A stretch of DNA of 64,000 nucleotides. Source: Comamonadaceae bacterium (GTDB taxonomy: Bacteria > Pseudomonadota > Gammaproteobacteria > Burkholderiales > Burkholderiaceae_C). Where the stretch lies: positions 1 through 64,000 of the forward strand of contig CANFLU010000003.1 of NCBI GenBank assembly GCA_947447975.1. The letters run 5' to 3'. This document shows positions 19,514 through 30,668 of the stretch, one piece after another (the stretch's first letter is position 1; each line of letters starts with the position of its first letter). The position numbers and the translations under genes are program-made. Under the pieces are notes generated by a model. The model made no database searches and had not been told where the DNA came from. It saw only the letters and a program-made list of their open reading frames with translations.

Positions 19514-21913
19514 ATGACATATTCACTGCATACGCTCCACGCCGACACCCTCGAAGAAGTCCCCGAACCCTCCGGATGGGCCCGTTTTGCCAGTGAAATC
19601 GTCTTGTTTCTTGGGTTTTTTGTGCTTGCTTTTTTGCTGCTCGCCTTTGCCACTTATGCGCCCCAGGATCCCGCCTGGACGACTTCGGGCGTGGGCGGCC
19701 CAGTGCAAAACCGCGCAGGTCGTCTGGGTGCTTTATTGGCCGACCTGGGGTATTTTTTGCTGGGCTTCTCGGTCTGGTGGTGCCTAGCCTTAGCCGGGCT
19801 GGCCTGGGCTCGCCAAGCCATGCGCCGCTTGAAGGGGCAAGACGGGCCTGCCCCCTATGTCAGGTTGGAGGCGGGCAGCCCCCTGTGGCAGCGCCATCCG
19901 CAGGTCGTCTTGTGGCTTGGTCTAGGCTTGCTTTTAGTGTCTAGTACGGTCTTGGAATACACCCGTTTGTATCGCCTAGAAGCCCATTTGCCCGGTCATA
20001 GTGGCGGCGTACTGGGTTTTTTGCTGGGCACGCAAGCGGTCGGTGCGCTCGGGTTCGTGGGCTCGGGCCTTTTGGCCGTTGGTGCGGGATTGCTAGGTGG
20101 TGCCTGGGCTTTCCGGTTTTCCTGGTTACACAGTGCCGAGGGCATAGGCGCATGGTTGGACGCGCGCTGGGAATCTTTTCATGAGCGGCGCGCCTTGGCG
20201 CAGGACCTGGAAATGGGCCAACAGGCATTGCGCGAGCGGGAGGTTTCCTTGCATACCGAGGGGTCACCCATGGACGCAAGCGCTGCCGAGGATGGAGCGC
20301 CGGATATTGCCCCGCTGATGGCTCCCACGGTATTTGCGGAAGCGCGGGTGCCTGTGGAAACCCAGCGCATGGTGGAGGTGCCCAAGAGCACGCGGGTGGC
20401 CAAAGAGCGGCAAAAACCTTTGTTTGCCGAGATGCCCGATAGCAAACTGCCGCAAGTGGCCTTGCTGGACGAGGCTTTGCTGCGCCAGGAAACCGTGTCC
20501 AATGAAACGCTGGAAATGACCAGCCGCATGATTGAGAAAAAGCTCAAGGACTTTGGTGTGGAGGTGCGGGTGGTGTTGGCCCAGCCCGGCCCGGTGATCA
20601 CGCGTTATGAAATCGAACCGGCCACGGGCGTGAAGGGCTCCCAAATTGTGGGCCTAGCCAAAGATTTGGCGCGTAGCCTCAGTTTGGTGTCCATCCGCGT
20701 GGTGGAGACTATCCCGGGCAAAAACTACATGGCGCTGGAGTTGCCTAACGCCAAACGCCAATCGATATGCTTGTCGGAAATATTAGGCTCGCAGGTCTAT
20801 AACGAAGGCAAGTCGCTGCTGACCATGGGCTTGGGCAAAGATATTGTGGGCAACCCCATCGTCGCCGACCTGGCCAAGATGCCGCATGTGCTGGTGGCCG
20901 GTACCACCGGTTCGGGCAAGTCGGTGGGCATCAACGCCATGATTTTGAGCCTTTTGTACAAGGCTGAAGCGCGCGATGTGCGCTTGTTGATGATCGACCC
21001 CAAGATGTTGGAAATGTCGGTCTATGAAGGCATACCGCATTTGCTAGCGCCGGTCGTGACCGATATGCGCCAGGCCGCGCATGGCCTGAACTGGTGCGTC
21101 GGCGAAATGGAAAAGCGTTACAAACTGATGAGCAAAATGGGCGTGCGCAATTTGGCTGGTTTCAACACCAAGATCGATGAAGCCAAGGCCCAGGGTACTT
21201 TTGTGTACAACCCTTTTAGCTTGACCCCCGAAGACCCGGAACCGCTGGACCGACTGCCGCATATCGTGGTGGTGATCGACGAGCTGGCCGACTTGATGAT
21301 GGTGGTGGGCAAGAAAATTGAAGAGCTGATCGCCCGCCTGGCGCAGAAAGCGCGTGCCGCTGGTATCCACTTGATACTTGCCACCCAGCGTCCGAGCGTG
21401 GACGTGATTACCGGCCTGATCAAGGCCAATATCCCCACCCGCATTGCTTTTCAGGTCAGCAGCAAAATTGACAGCCGCACAATTTTGGACCAAATGGGCG
21501 CCGAGGCCTTGCTGGGCATGGGCGACATGCTGTATATGCCCAGCGGCACCGGTTTGCCGATTCGCGTGCACGGTGCCTTTGTTAGTGACGAAGAAGTGCA
21601 CCGTGTGGTCAAGTATCTCAAAGAGCAGGGTGGCGAGCCCAACTATGTGGAAGGCTTGCTCGAAGGCGGCACCGTCGAGGGCGAAGACGGTGAGCTTGGC
21701 GATGGTGGCGGCGAAAAGGACCCCTTGTACGACCAGGCGGTAGAAGTCGTCTTGAAGAACCGCAAGGCCAGCATTTCGCTGGTGCAGCGCCACCTCAAAA
21801 TCGGCTACAACCGCGCCGCGCGCTTGGTGGAAGACATGGAAAACGCCGGTTTGGTGAGTTCCATGAGTTCCAGCGGCCAGCGGGAGATTTTGGTGCCTGC
21901 GCGAGCGTCCTGA
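19514..21913 (+). CDS. ftsK: DNA translocase FtsK
   Basis: Septum-located ATPase that pumps chromosome ends apart and activates XerCD recombination at dif. The 799-residue protein has about four N-terminal membrane helices in the first 200 residues, a short linker, the alpha/beta RecA-like motor with Walker [11 protein letters not shown] near residue 463 and Walker [13 protein letters not shown] near residue 587, and the C-terminal gamma winged helix ([20 protein letters not shown]) that reads KOPS sites. The linker is short compared with E. coli FtsK. It begins the ftsK-lolA-rarA series. Confidence 0.96.
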   Translation: MTYSLHTLHADTLEEVPEPSGWARFASEIVLFLGFFVLAFLLLAFATYAPQDPAWTTSGVGGPVQNRAGRLGALLADLGYFLLGFSVWWCLALAGLAWARQAMRRLKGQDGPAPYVRLEAGSPLWQRHPQVVLWLGLGLLLVSSTVLEYTRLYRLEAHLPGHSGGVLGFLLGTQAVGALGFVGSGLLAVGAGLLGGAWAFRFSWLHSAEGIGAWLDARWESFHERRALAQDLEMGQQALREREVSLHTEGSPMDASAAEDGAPDIAPLMAPTVFAEARVPVETQRMVEVPKSTRVAKERQKPLFAEMPDSKLPQVALLDEALLRQETVSNETLEMTSRMIEKKLKDFGVEVRVVLAQPGPVITRYEIEPATGVKGSQIVGLAKDLARSLSLVSIRVVETIPGKNYMALELPNAKRQSICLSEILGSQVYNEGKSLLTMGLGKDIVGNPIVADLAKMPHVLVAGTTGSGKSVGINAMILSLLYKAEARDVRLLMIDPKMLEMSVYEGIPHLLAPVVTDMRQAAHGLNWCVGEMEKRYKLMSKMGVRNLAGFNTKIDEAKAQGTFVYNPFSLTPEDPEPLDRLPHIVVVIDELADLMMVVGKKIEELIARLAQKARAAGIHLILATQRPSVDVITGLIKANIPTRIAFQVSSKIDSRTILDQMGAEALLGMGDMLYMPSGTGLPIRVHGAFVSDEEVHRVVKYLKEQGGEPNYVEGLLEGGTVEGEDGELGDGGGEKDPLYDQAVEVVLKNRKASISLVQRHLKIGYNRAARLVEDMENAGLVSSMSSSGQREILVPARAS

Positions 21914-21947
21914 ACGGCCCCTAGCGCTTACTTAGCTGACGGTGAAA

Positions 21948-22592
21948 ATGTCCTCCCCATTGCTGCGGCGCGCTATTGTCGGATTGCTTACGCTGTGCGC
22001 TACGGCGGCGCAGGCTGCGGGCCTAGACGCTTTGGAGGCGTTTATCAAAAACACCCGCAGCGGTCGCGCCCAGTTTGTGCAGCAAGTAACTTCGCCGCCC
22101 AAAGAAGGACACATTGCGCGGGTGCGCAACAGCAGCGGAAGCTTGGAGTTCATAAGGCCCAACCGGTTTCGTTTCGTTTTCAAAAAACCGCTGGAGCAAG
22201 TCATCGTGGCCGATGGCCAGACCCTGTGGTTGTACGACGTAGACCTGGCCCAGGCCACGGCGCGCAAACAGGCACAAACACTGGGCGCAACACCCGCAGC
22301 GCTGATTGCATCGGCCACCGACTTGCGCGCCATGGAGGTGGAGTTTGAGCTCAGTAATGCAGCCGCATCCGAGGGCCAGGAATGGGTGCTGGCGCGCCCG
22401 CGATCTAAAGATGGCGGCTTGCAAACCGTGCGCATCGGCTTCAATGGCCCCGTCCTGGCGACGCTGGAAATGTTGGACAGTTTCGGCCAGCGTTCGGTGA
22501 TGCAATTTACCCAGTTCGAAGCCAACCCGGCGCTGGATAACGCGCTGTTCCAGTTCAAGCCACCGGCTGGCGTGGACGTGTTGCGCCAGTAA
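21948..22592 (+). CDS. lolA: Outer-membrane lipoprotein carrier protein
   Basis: Periplasmic chaperone that ferries lipoproteins from LolCDE to the outer membrane. A cleavable signal (LLRRAIVGLLTLCATAAQAAG) is followed by the LolA segments SGRAQFVQQV, GSLEFIRPNRFRFVFKKP, the QVIVADGQTLWLYDVDLAQ hinge and the C-terminal DNALFQFKPPAGVDV. ATG at 21948 gives 214 residues; GTG at 21942 is also possible, and neither has a strong ribosome site. It starts 34 bases after ftsK and ends 4 bases before rarA. Confidence 0.93.
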   Translation: MSSPLLRRAIVGLLTLCATAAQAAGLDALEAFIKNTRSGRAQFVQQVTSPPKEGHIARVRNSSGSLEFIRPNRFRFVFKKPLEQVIVADGQTLWLYDVDLAQATARKQAQTLGATPAALIASATDLRAMEVEFELSNAAASEGQEWVLARPRSKDGGLQTVRIGFNGPVLATLEMLDSFGQRSVMQFTQFEANPALDNALFQFKPPAGVDVLRQ

Positions 22593-22596
22593 GCGC

Positions 22597-23901
22597 ATGT
22601 CCACCAAGCCCGCTAACCACATCCCTCTGGCAGAGCGCCTGCGTCCGCGCACGCTGGCCGAGGTGATCGGTCAGTCGCAAGTGCTAGGCGAGGGCATGGC
22701 GCTGCGTTTGGCTTTTGAATCGGGCACGCCGCACAGCTGTATTTTGTGGGGCCCCCCGGGTACCGGTAAAACGACGATAGCGCGTTTGATGGCCGATGCG
22801 TTTGATGCGGACTTCATCAGCATCAGCGCAGTGCTCGGTGGCATTAAGGAGATCCGCGAGGCGGTCGAGCGGGCACAGCAATCGCAAGCGGGCCTGAGCC
22901 AGCGGCGCACCCTGGTGTTTGTCGATGAGGTACACCGCTTTAACAAAAGCCAGCAAGATGCGTTCTTGCCGCATGTCGAAAGTGGTTTGTTTACCTTTAT
23001 TGGTGCCACAACTGAAAACCCCTCTTTCGAAGTGAACTCGGCGCTGTTGTCGCGGGCGGCGGTGTATGTCTTGCAAGCGCTGGACGAAGCCGCGCTTGCC
23101 CAATTGATTATCAAAGCGCGTGCTTTGGATGCGGTACCGCCCTTGGACGACGCAGCCGCGCAGCGCCTGGTGGGCTATGCCGATGGCGACGCGCGCCGCT
23201 TGCTCAACACACTGGAAACGCTGGCCGCCGCCGCGCACCAAGAAAAACGCACACACATTGACGATGCCTGGTTACTCAAAGTGCTGGGCGAACGCCTGCG
23301 CCGCTACGACAAAGGCGGCGAGCAGTTTTACGACACGATATCTGCGTTGCACAAATCGGTGCGCGGGTCGGACCCCGATGCTGCACTGTATTGGTTCGTG
23401 CGCATGCTCGATGGTGGTGCCGAACCGCGCTATTTGGCGCGACGATTGATCCGCATGGCCAGCGAAGACATCGGCCTGGCCGATCCGCGCGCGCTGCGCA
23501 TGGCACTCGATGCGGCGGACGTGTATGAACGCCTGGGCAGCCCCGAAGGCGAATTGACGCTGGCCCAATGCGTGGTCTATTTGGCGATGGCACCGAAGTC
23601 CAATGCGGTGTACAAGGCTTTCAAGGCCGTCAAAGCGCTGGTCAAAAAAGAGGGCACGCGCCCGGTACCACTGCATTTGCGTAATGCGCCGACCGCCTTG
23701 ATGAAGGACCTGGACTACGGCAAGAACTACCGCTATGCCCACGACGAGGAGGGCGCTTTTGCGGCGGGTGAGCGCTATTTGCCCGAGGGCATGGAAGCTA
23801 TGCAGTTCTACCATCCCGTGGAGCGCGGACTCGAAATTCGCATTGCCGAGAAATTGCGGGATTTGCGGTCGCGCAATGCGGCGGCCAAGGACGGGGCGTG
23901 A
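22597..23901 (+). CDS. rarA: Replication-associated recombination protein A (MgsA family AAA ATPase)
   Basis: Clamp-loader-like ATPase acting at stalled replication forks. The 434-residue protein has the opening PLAERLRPRTLAEVIGQ, Walker A GPPGTGKTT at about residues 51-59, Walker B LVFVDEVHRFNK near residue 107, sensor 1 GATTENPSFEVN, and the C-terminal tetramerisation part ending in FYHPVERGLEIRIAEKL. It is the third gene of ftsK-lolA-rarA, the conserved proteobacterial order. Confidence 0.95.
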   Translation: MSTKPANHIPLAERLRPRTLAEVIGQSQVLGEGMALRLAFESGTPHSCILWGPPGTGKTTIARLMADAFDADFISISAVLGGIKEIREAVERAQQSQAGLSQRRTLVFVDEVHRFNKSQQDAFLPHVESGLFTFIGATTENPSFEVNSALLSRAAVYVLQALDEAALAQLIIKARALDAVPPLDDAAAQRLVGYADGDARRLLNTLETLAAAAHQEKRTHIDDAWLLKVLGERLRRYDKGGEQFYDTISALHKSVRGSDPDAALYWFVRMLDGGAEPRYLARRLIRMASEDIGLADPRALRMALDAADVYERLGSPEGELTLAQCVVYLAMAPKSNAVYKAFKAVKALVKKEGTRPVPLHLRNAPTALMKDLDYGKNYRYAHDEEGAFAAGERYLPEGMEAMQFYHPVERGLEIRIAEKLRDLRSRNAAAKDGA

Positions 23902-24107
23902 AGCTCAAATACAGTGCTAGCGCCATTTGTCGAGCCGGGTAAACCCCGAACTCTGGCAGCGCCTGTTTGGCAGTCCAGATGGCTAGAATCCCACCACTTG
24001 GCAATGGTCCGGCGGCCCAGCGGGCAACGGGCCGGATTATTGCAATCAAACGCTTAGCGCACGCCCGGGTTCGTACCTGACCCGGCCATCCACCTTCGGA
24101 GTTATCT

Positions 24108-25037
24108 ATGGATATTTTTGTACAGCAGGTCATCAATGGCCTGGTGCTGGGTAGCATGTATGCGCTCATCGCCCTGGGCTACACCATGGTGTACGGCATC
24201 ATCAACCTGATTAACTTCGCCCACGGCGAAGTCATGATGGTGGGGGCGCTGACCAGTTGGACCGTGATCGGTTTGCTGCGCCCGGCGCACCCTGACTGGC
24301 CTGGCTATGTGATTCTTCTCATCGCCTTGGTGGTGGCCTGCGTGGTGGCTGCCGTGCTGAATTTCATTATTGAAAAAATCGCCTACCGCCCCTTGCGCAA
24401 TAGCCCCAAACTGGCCCCGCTGATTACCGCGATTGGCATGTCCATCCTCTTGCAGACCTTGGCCATGATCATCTGGAAGCCCAACTTCAAGTCTTACCCC
24501 ACGCTGCTGCCCAGTGAGCCCTTCAATGTTTTGGGTGCGGTGATCACACCGACGCAGGTCATGATCTTGGTGTTCACGGCCGTGTCTCTGGCGCTGCTGA
24601 CTTGGCTGGTTAATTTCACCAAGCTCGGGCGTGCCATGCGCGCCACCGCCGAAAACCCGCGCGTGGCTGGCCTCATGGGTGTCAAGCCCGACGTGGTGAT
24701 TTCCGCCACCTTTGTGATCGGCGCCGTACTAGCCGCAATTGCTGGTGTGATGTATGCCTCCAACTATGGAACCGCGCAGCATGCCATGGGCTTTTTGCCC
24801 GGCCTCAAAGCCTTCACCGCTGCGGTGTTTGGCGGCATCGGTAATTTGGCAGGCGCGGTGGTCGGTGCCATCTTGCTGGGCTTGATCGAATCGATTGGCG
24901 CAGGCTATATCGGTGACTGGACGGGTGGCGTGCTGGGCAGCCATTACTCCGACATATTTGCCTTTATCGTGCTCATCATCGTTTTGACCCTGCGCCCTTC
25001 GGGACTGCTGGGTGAACGTGTCGCAGACCGGGCGTAA
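24108..25037 (+). CDS. livH: Branched-chain amino acid ABC transporter permease (LivH)
   Basis: Inner-membrane permease of a high-affinity Leu/Ile/Val-type importer. The 309-residue protein has the LivH opening GLVLGSMYALIALGYTMVYG followed by INLINFAHGEVMM, and the conserved cytoplasmic loop RAMRATAENPRVAGLMGV. CGGAG just upstream supports the start. A TAGAAT hexamer at 23985-23990 is a possible -10 for the operon. It is first of livH-livM-livG-livF; no periplasmic binding-protein gene is adjacent. Confidence 0.95.
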   Translation: MDIFVQQVINGLVLGSMYALIALGYTMVYGIINLINFAHGEVMMVGALTSWTVIGLLRPAHPDWPGYVILLIALVVACVVAAVLNFIIEKIAYRPLRNSPKLAPLITAIGMSILLQTLAMIIWKPNFKSYPTLLPSEPFNVLGAVITPTQVMILVFTAVSLALLTWLVNFTKLGRAMRATAENPRVAGLMGVKPDVVISATFVIGAVLAAIAGVMYASNYGTAQHAMGFLPGLKAFTAAVFGGIGNLAGAVVGAILLGLIESIGAGYIGDWTGGVLGSHYSDIFAFIVLIIVLTLRPSGLLGERVADRA

Positions 25038-25049
25038 AGGGACATAGCC

Positions 25050-26135
<1,086 letters not shown>

Positions 26136-26149
26136 GAAAGGGGATGCAC

Positions 26150-26944
26150 ATGAGCACAGCAGCAACATCCTCTCCCAAAGACATTGTTTTACAAGTCTCT
26201 GGCGTCTCTAAGCGCTTTGGTGGCCTGCAAGCCTTAAGCGATGTAGGTATCACCATTGAGCGCGGCCAGGTCTATGGACTGATCGGCCCCAACGGCGCGG
26301 GCAAGACCACTTTCTTTAACGTGCTGACCGGTCTGTATACGCCTGACAGTGGCAACTTTGCCCTGGCCGGCAAGGCCTACCAACCGACTGCGGTGCATAC
26401 GGTGGCCCAAGCCGGCATTGCGCGTACCTTTCAAAACATCCGTTTGTTCGCTGAAATGACGGCGCTGGAAAACGTGATGGTGGGCCGCCATGTACGCACC
26501 CATTCGGGCCTCTTAGGGGCGATGTTTCGTACCGCCGGCTTTAAGGCCGAGGAAGCGCAGATTGCCCAACGTGCGCATGAACTGCTGGACTATGTGGGCA
26601 TTGGCAAGTTTGCCGATTACAAAGCCCGGACCTTGAGCTATGGCGACCAGCGGCGCTTAGAAATCGCCCGTGCACTGGCGACCGATCCGCAACTCATCGC
26701 ACTGGACGAGCCAGCAGCGGGTATGAATGCCACCGAAAAAATCATGCTGCGCGAACTCATAGACCGCATCCGTAATGACCAGCGCACGATTTTGCTGATC
26801 GAGCATGACGTCAAACTCGTGATGGGTTTATGCGACCGCGTCACCGTGCTGGACTATGGCAAGCAGATAGCCGACGGCACCCCCGCCGAAGTACAGAAAG
26901 ACAGCAAAGTGATCGAAGCCTACCTGGGCACCAGCGGCCACTAA
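26150..26944 (+). CDS. livG: Branched-chain amino acid ABC transporter ATP-binding protein (LivG)
   Basis: ATPase subunit with Walker A GPNGAGKTT, the signature-like SYGDQRRLEIARAL, Walker B LIALDEPAAGMN and the LivG-specific RTFQNIRLF motif, ending in the typical EVQKDSKVIEAYLG. ATG at 26150 is preferred over ATG at 26144, because the GGGG at 26140-26143 is six bases from the former and abuts the latter; this gives 264 residues. Confidence 0.95.
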   Translation: MSTAATSSPKDIVLQVSGVSKRFGGLQALSDVGITIERGQVYGLIGPNGAGKTTFFNVLTGLYTPDSGNFALAGKAYQPTAVHTVAQAGIARTFQNIRLFAEMTALENVMVGRHVRTHSGLLGAMFRTAGFKAEEAQIAQRAHELLDYVGIGKFADYKARTLSYGDQRRLEIARALATDPQLIALDEPAAGMNATEKIMLRELIDRIRNDQRTILLIEHDVKLVMGLCDRVTVLDYGKQIADGTPAEVQKDSKVIEAYLGTSGH

Positions 26945-26993
26945 ACACTCTTCATCTACCGGGGTGGCGCGTGCCGCCCTAGAAGGAAAGCAT

Positions 26994-27713
26994 ATGACCA
27001 GCAACACATTGCTCCAAGTCACCGGCCTGCAAGTCGCCTACGGCGGCATCCAGGCTGTCAAAGGGGTGGATTTCGAAGTCCGCGAAGGCGAATTAGTGAC
27101 CCTGATTGGCTCCAACGGTGCGGGTAAAACCACCACCATGAAGGCCATCACGGGCACCCTGCCTTTGGCCGGGGGTGATATTGCCTACATGGGAAAAAGT
27201 ATTCGGGGCCAAGGCCCTTGGGACCTGGTCAAGCAAGGCCTTGCCATGGTGCCCGAAGGGCGCGGCGTGTTCACGCGCATGTCCATCATGGAGAACCTGT
27301 ACATGGGCGCGTACATCCGCGACGACAAGCAAGGCATTGAGGACGACATTGACAAAATGTTTGCCATCTTCCCGCGCCTCAAAGAGCGTCGCACGCAATT
27401 GGCAGGCACGATGTCCGGTGGTGAGCAGCAAATGCTCGCCATGGGCCGAGCCTTGATGAGCCGTCCCAAGGTGCTGCTGCTGGACGAGCCCTCCATGGGC
27501 TTGTCTCCCTTGATGGTGGACAAAATTTTTGAAGTCGTGCAGGACGTCTATGCACAAGGCGTGACGGTGCTCTTGGTCGAGCAAAACGCCAGCCGAGCGT
27601 TGTCCATTGCCAACCGCGGCTACGTCATGGAGTCGGGCATCATCACCATGAGCGGGGACGCCAAGCAAATGCTCAATGACCCGAAGGTACGGGCTGCCTA
27701 CCTGGGCGAATAG
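26994..27713 (+). CDS. livF: Branched-chain amino acid ABC transporter ATP-binding protein (LivF)
   Basis: Second ATPase, 239 residues, with Walker A GSNGAGKTTT, the LivF mark VPEGRGVFTRMSIMENL, signature SGGEQQMLAMGRAL, Walker B LLLDEPSMGLSP and the C-terminus DPKVRAAYLGE. The start at 26994 follows AAGGAAAG at 26983-26990. It closes the transporter operon; the EamA gene begins six bases later and may be co-transcribed. Confidence 0.95.
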   Translation: MTSNTLLQVTGLQVAYGGIQAVKGVDFEVREGELVTLIGSNGAGKTTTMKAITGTLPLAGGDIAYMGKSIRGQGPWDLVKQGLAMVPEGRGVFTRMSIMENLYMGAYIRDDKQGIEDDIDKMFAIFPRLKERRTQLAGTMSGGEQQMLAMGRALMSRPKVLLLDEPSMGLSPLMVDKIFEVVQDVYAQGVTVLLVEQNASRALSIANRGYVMESGIITMSGDAKQMLNDPKVRAAYLGE

Positions 27714-27719
27714 GCGTTC

Positions 27720-28631
27720 ATGGCGCTAGAGCGCATACATTACCGCTACCCCTTGATCTTGCTGCTGGTAACAGTGGTATGGGGTATGACGTTTCCAGTG
27801 CTGAAAGTAGCCACCGCGGTGCTCAGCGGTGTGGAAATTACCACCTTGCGTTTTTGCATTGCAGCGTTTTGCCTGCTGCCGTTTGTGCGCGGCATCGGCA
27901 CCGCCGCTTGGCGCGATGGTTTCTGGCTCGGCGCACTGGCTCTTTTTTCCATGGCGGCGCAGGCCTATGGGCTGCAGTTCATTGCATCGAACCGCAGCGC
28001 GTTTCTCACCAGCCTCAATGTATTGATGGTTCCCCTGCTGGGCTTATTGCTGGGTGGACGGCCGGGCTGGCTGATAGTTGTTGCCGCGGCTTTGGCATGT
28101 TTAGGAATCGGCATGATGTCCTACGATGGCGAGGCCGACCTGTGGGCTGATGCGGCCACACTAGTTGCGGCACTGGCCTACGCGGTCTACACCATGGGCA
28201 TGTCGGCGCGTGCACGCCGACACAAGGCGGTGCATTTGGCAACAGCCCAAGTCTGGTGTATGGCGACCATGGGTTTGGGTTGGATGCTGTTTGCCAGCGG
28301 GCCCACGCGGGTACTTAGCCTTTGCGCAGTAATCCCTCTGGAAGTCCTGCTCGGTTTGCTGTTCTTAGGCGCACTGGCATCGGCAGCTACCTTTTTTTTG
28401 CAGGCCTTGGCGCAAACCCATGTCTCTGCCGAGCAGGCAGCCATTATTTATGCGATGGAGCCGGTATTTGCCGCTTTATTCGCTTGGATCTATCTGGCTG
28501 AGATCATGACACCGATGGCCCAAGCCGGTGCGCTGGTGGTAGTGTTTGCGGTGGTGCTAAGCCAACGACCGCGCGCTGTGAAAGCGGACGGCTCCGATGA
28601 ACCGCCTAATGCTTATCCGCCTCCGAAGTAA
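27720..28631 (+). CDS. EamA/DMT-family transporter
   Basis: A 303-residue inner-membrane protein with ten hydrophobic segments in two EamA repeats; the first includes LLVTVVWGMTFPVLKV and the second AAIIYAMEPVFAALFAWIYL, the latter a strong family signature. Members export amino acids, nucleobases or other metabolites; which one cannot be read here. Placed six bases after livF, it could act on the same amino acids in the opposite direction, but that is inference. Its last 26 bases overlap the end of the convergent reductase gene. Confidence 0.87.
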   Translation: MALERIHYRYPLILLLVTVVWGMTFPVLKVATAVLSGVEITTLRFCIAAFCLLPFVRGIGTAAWRDGFWLGALALFSMAAQAYGLQFIASNRSAFLTSLNVLMVPLLGLLLGGRPGWLIVVAAALACLGIGMMSYDGEADLWADAATLVAALAYAVYTMGMSARARRHKAVHLATAQVWCMATMGLGWMLFASGPTRVLSLCAVIPLEVLLGLLFLGALASAATFFLQALAQTHVSAEQAAIIYAMEPVFAALFAWIYLAEIMTPMAQAGALVVVFAVVLSQRPRAVKADGSDEPPNAYPPPK

Positions 28632-29643
28632 AGGCGTCGGCAAAAAATTCCTCAGCGGGCAATCCTGCCAGCGCTCCAAAGTCGCGCTTGGCAGAGTCCA
28701 CCACGATCGGGGCGCCGCAGGCATAGACCTGGTGGCCGGACAAGTCGGAAAAATCTTCCAGCACGGCGCGGTGGACAAAACCTGTGCGGCCTTGCCAGGC
28801 GTCTTCGGGCAGGGCATCGGAGACGACCGGCACGTAGCGCAAATTTGGCATGGCGGCGCACTGCGCTTGCACCCAATCGTCCATGTACAGATCGCGCGGG
28901 CGGCGCCCCCCCCAGTACAGCGTGACCGGGCGGGTGATACCGCAGTGCTGCATGTGCTCTAGCAAAGCCTTGAGCGGCGCAAAACCGGTGCCAGAGGCCA
29001 GAAATACCATGGGTTTGTCAGAGTCTTCCCGCAGGAAAAACGAGCCCATGGGCCCCTCAATGCGCAAAATATCTTTTTCCTTCATCGTGCCAAACACCAG
29101 GTCGGTAAACCGGCCGCCGGGCATATGGCGTAGGTGCAGTTCCACGCCGGGCCCGTTCTCTGGCGCATTGGCCATGGAGTAAGAGCGCCGTGCGCCGTCG
29201 CGCAAAATGAATTCGACATACTGTCCCGCACGGTACACAAACGTGTCGTTGGCAGGCAATTGCAGTTGCATCAGCATCACGTCGTCGGTCTTGCGTACCA
29301 GGCTGCTCACCCGCGTGGGCATTTTTTTCACCGGCAGTGCACCAGCGGGCGTCACCTGGCGCGATTCAAGCGTGACATCGCTCAGGGCCCGGGCGCTGCA
29401 TGTGAGCACAAACCCTTGGGTTTCTTCGTCTTCACTCAAGGCCTTGCGCTGGAAATTGCTCTGTTGCACTTGGCCCGCGACCAGCTTGCACTTACAGGAA
29501 CCGCAAGCCCCGTCTTTGCAGCCATAAGGCAGGCCAATGCCCTGGCGGATGCCGGCGGCAAGCAGACTTTCATCGGCTTGGGCGTCAAACTGTATGCCGC
29601 TGGGCTGAACCGAGATGGCGAAAGAGGTGGCGCTGGCATTCAT
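28606..29643 (-). CDS. Ferredoxin-reductase-like flavoprotein (annotated as CDP-6-deoxy-delta-3,4-glucoseen reductase type)
   Basis: A 345-residue electron-transfer protein with an N-terminal plant-type [2Fe-2S] domain (Cys 42, 47, 50 and 82, in GCKDGACGSC and LTCSARA) followed by an FAD domain (RSYSMANAPE) and an NAD(P)-binding domain (FLASGTGFAPLKALLEHM and YACGAPIVV). Its closest named relatives are the AscD/RfbI-type reductases, but no deoxysugar genes are nearby, so that name should not be read as function. ATG at 29643 is chosen over TTG at 29670, with AAGGA ten bases upstream. It is divergent from the YeeZ-like gene. Confidence 0.85.
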   Translation of the reverse strand: MNASATSFAISVQPSGIQFDAQADESLLAAGIRQGIGLPYGCKDGACGSCKCKLVAGQVQQSNFQRKALSEDEETQGFVLTCSARALSDVTLESRQVTPAGALPVKKMPTRVSSLVRKTDDVMLMQLQLPANDTFVYRAGQYVEFILRDGARRSYSMANAPENGPGVELHLRHMPGGRFTDLVFGTMKEKDILRIEGPMGSFFLREDSDKPMVFLASGTGFAPLKALLEHMQHCGITRPVTLYWGGRRPRDLYMDDWVQAQCAAMPNLRYVPVVSDALPEDAWQGRTGFVHRAVLEDFSDLSGHQVYACGAPIVVDSAKRDFGALAGLPAEEFFADAFTSEADKH

Positions 29644-29688
29644 CGTTATGGTTATCCTTGGGGTTTTCAACGAGCGTAATCCCCGATT

Positions 29689-30630
29689 TTGCCTTCAAAC
29701 CAAAGCCCTTTAGGCGCACTGCCAGCGCGCTTTCGGCGCAGCCGCGTACTGATCGTCGGCTGTGGGGACGTGGGTTTGCGTGTCGCAGGCTTACTCACTC
29801 CCCGCGTACGCGTGTTGGCGCTCACTTCGCAAGCGGCGCGGGTGGCACCATTGCGCGCAGCAGGCATCACGCCCCTGCTGGGCAATTTGGACGATGCAAG
29901 CAGCTTGCGCCGCCTGGCGGCTTTGGGTCAGCGCGTGCTCCATCTGGCCCCGCCTGCACCCTCCGGCAGCCGAGATGTGCGCACTGCGCATGCGCTGCAA
30001 GCCTTGCGCCTGCGCTTGGGGCCTTTGGCCCTGGTCTATGGCTCTACCACAGGGGTCTATGGCGATTGCCAAGGGCAATGGGTATCCGAAGTGCGCGCTG
30101 TGCAGCCCCACACCGAGCGCGCGCATCGGCGTGTGGATGCGGAAAGCCAGGTGCGCCTTTTCGGGCGGGCCACCGGTGCGCAGGTGCGCGTGCTACGCAT
30201 TCCCGGTATTTACGCGCCGGACCGGGACGGTGGCACGCCGCTGGCGCGATTGCAAAAAGGGACGCCGGTGCTCAGCCGCGAGGACGATGTGTACACCAAC
30301 CACATCCATGCCGACGACTTGGCGCGCGCCTGCGTCTTGGCCTTGTGGCGCGGTCGCGCGCACGGGGTCTATAACGTGAACGACGATGCATCGATGAAGA
30401 TGGGTGACTATATGGACGCTGCTGCAAAGCTGTATGGCTTGCCAGCACCACCGCGCATGGCGCGTGGCCCTTTGGCTGCGGTGTTGTCGCCAATGCAAAT
30501 GAGTTTTTTGGCAGAGTCGCGGCGCATGGACAACCGGCGCATGAAGCGCGAGTTGCGAGTGGTGTTGCGCTATCCCGGTGTGCTCGACGGGCTGGCGGCA
30601 AGCGTACCGAGGCTTGCACCGTCCGCCTAG
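29689..30630 (+). CDS. NAD(P)-dependent epimerase/dehydratase-like protein (YeeZ-like)
   Basis: A 313-residue extended short-chain-dehydrogenase-like protein. The Rossmann motif is VLIVGCGDVGLRVAGLL near residue 20. The segment YGSTTGVYGDCQGQWVSE resembles the SSTSVYGD region of E. coli YeeZ, and HIHADDLARACVLAL matches the later family motif. The substrate is unknown. The only plausible start is TTG at 29689, as an in-frame TAA lies at 29677-29679 and no ATG precedes the Rossmann fold; there is no clear ribosome site. Confidence 0.78.
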   Translation: MPSNQSPLGALPARFRRSRVLIVGCGDVGLRVAGLLTPRVRVLALTSQAARVAPLRAAGITPLLGNLDDASSLRRLAALGQRVLHLAPPAPSGSRDVRTAHALQALRLRLGPLALVYGSTTGVYGDCQGQWVSEVRAVQPHTERAHRRVDAESQVRLFGRATGAQVRVLRIPGIYAPDRDGGTPLARLQKGTPVLSREDDVYTNHIHADDLARACVLALWRGRAHGVYNVNDDASMKMGDYMDAAAKLYGLPAPPRMARGPLAAVLSPMQMSFLAESRRMDNRRMKRELRVVLRYPGVLDGLAASVPRLAPSA

Positions 30631-30668
30631 GTCGCGCCCGCCCGTTCTGGACCTTGCTGGGCACGCGC

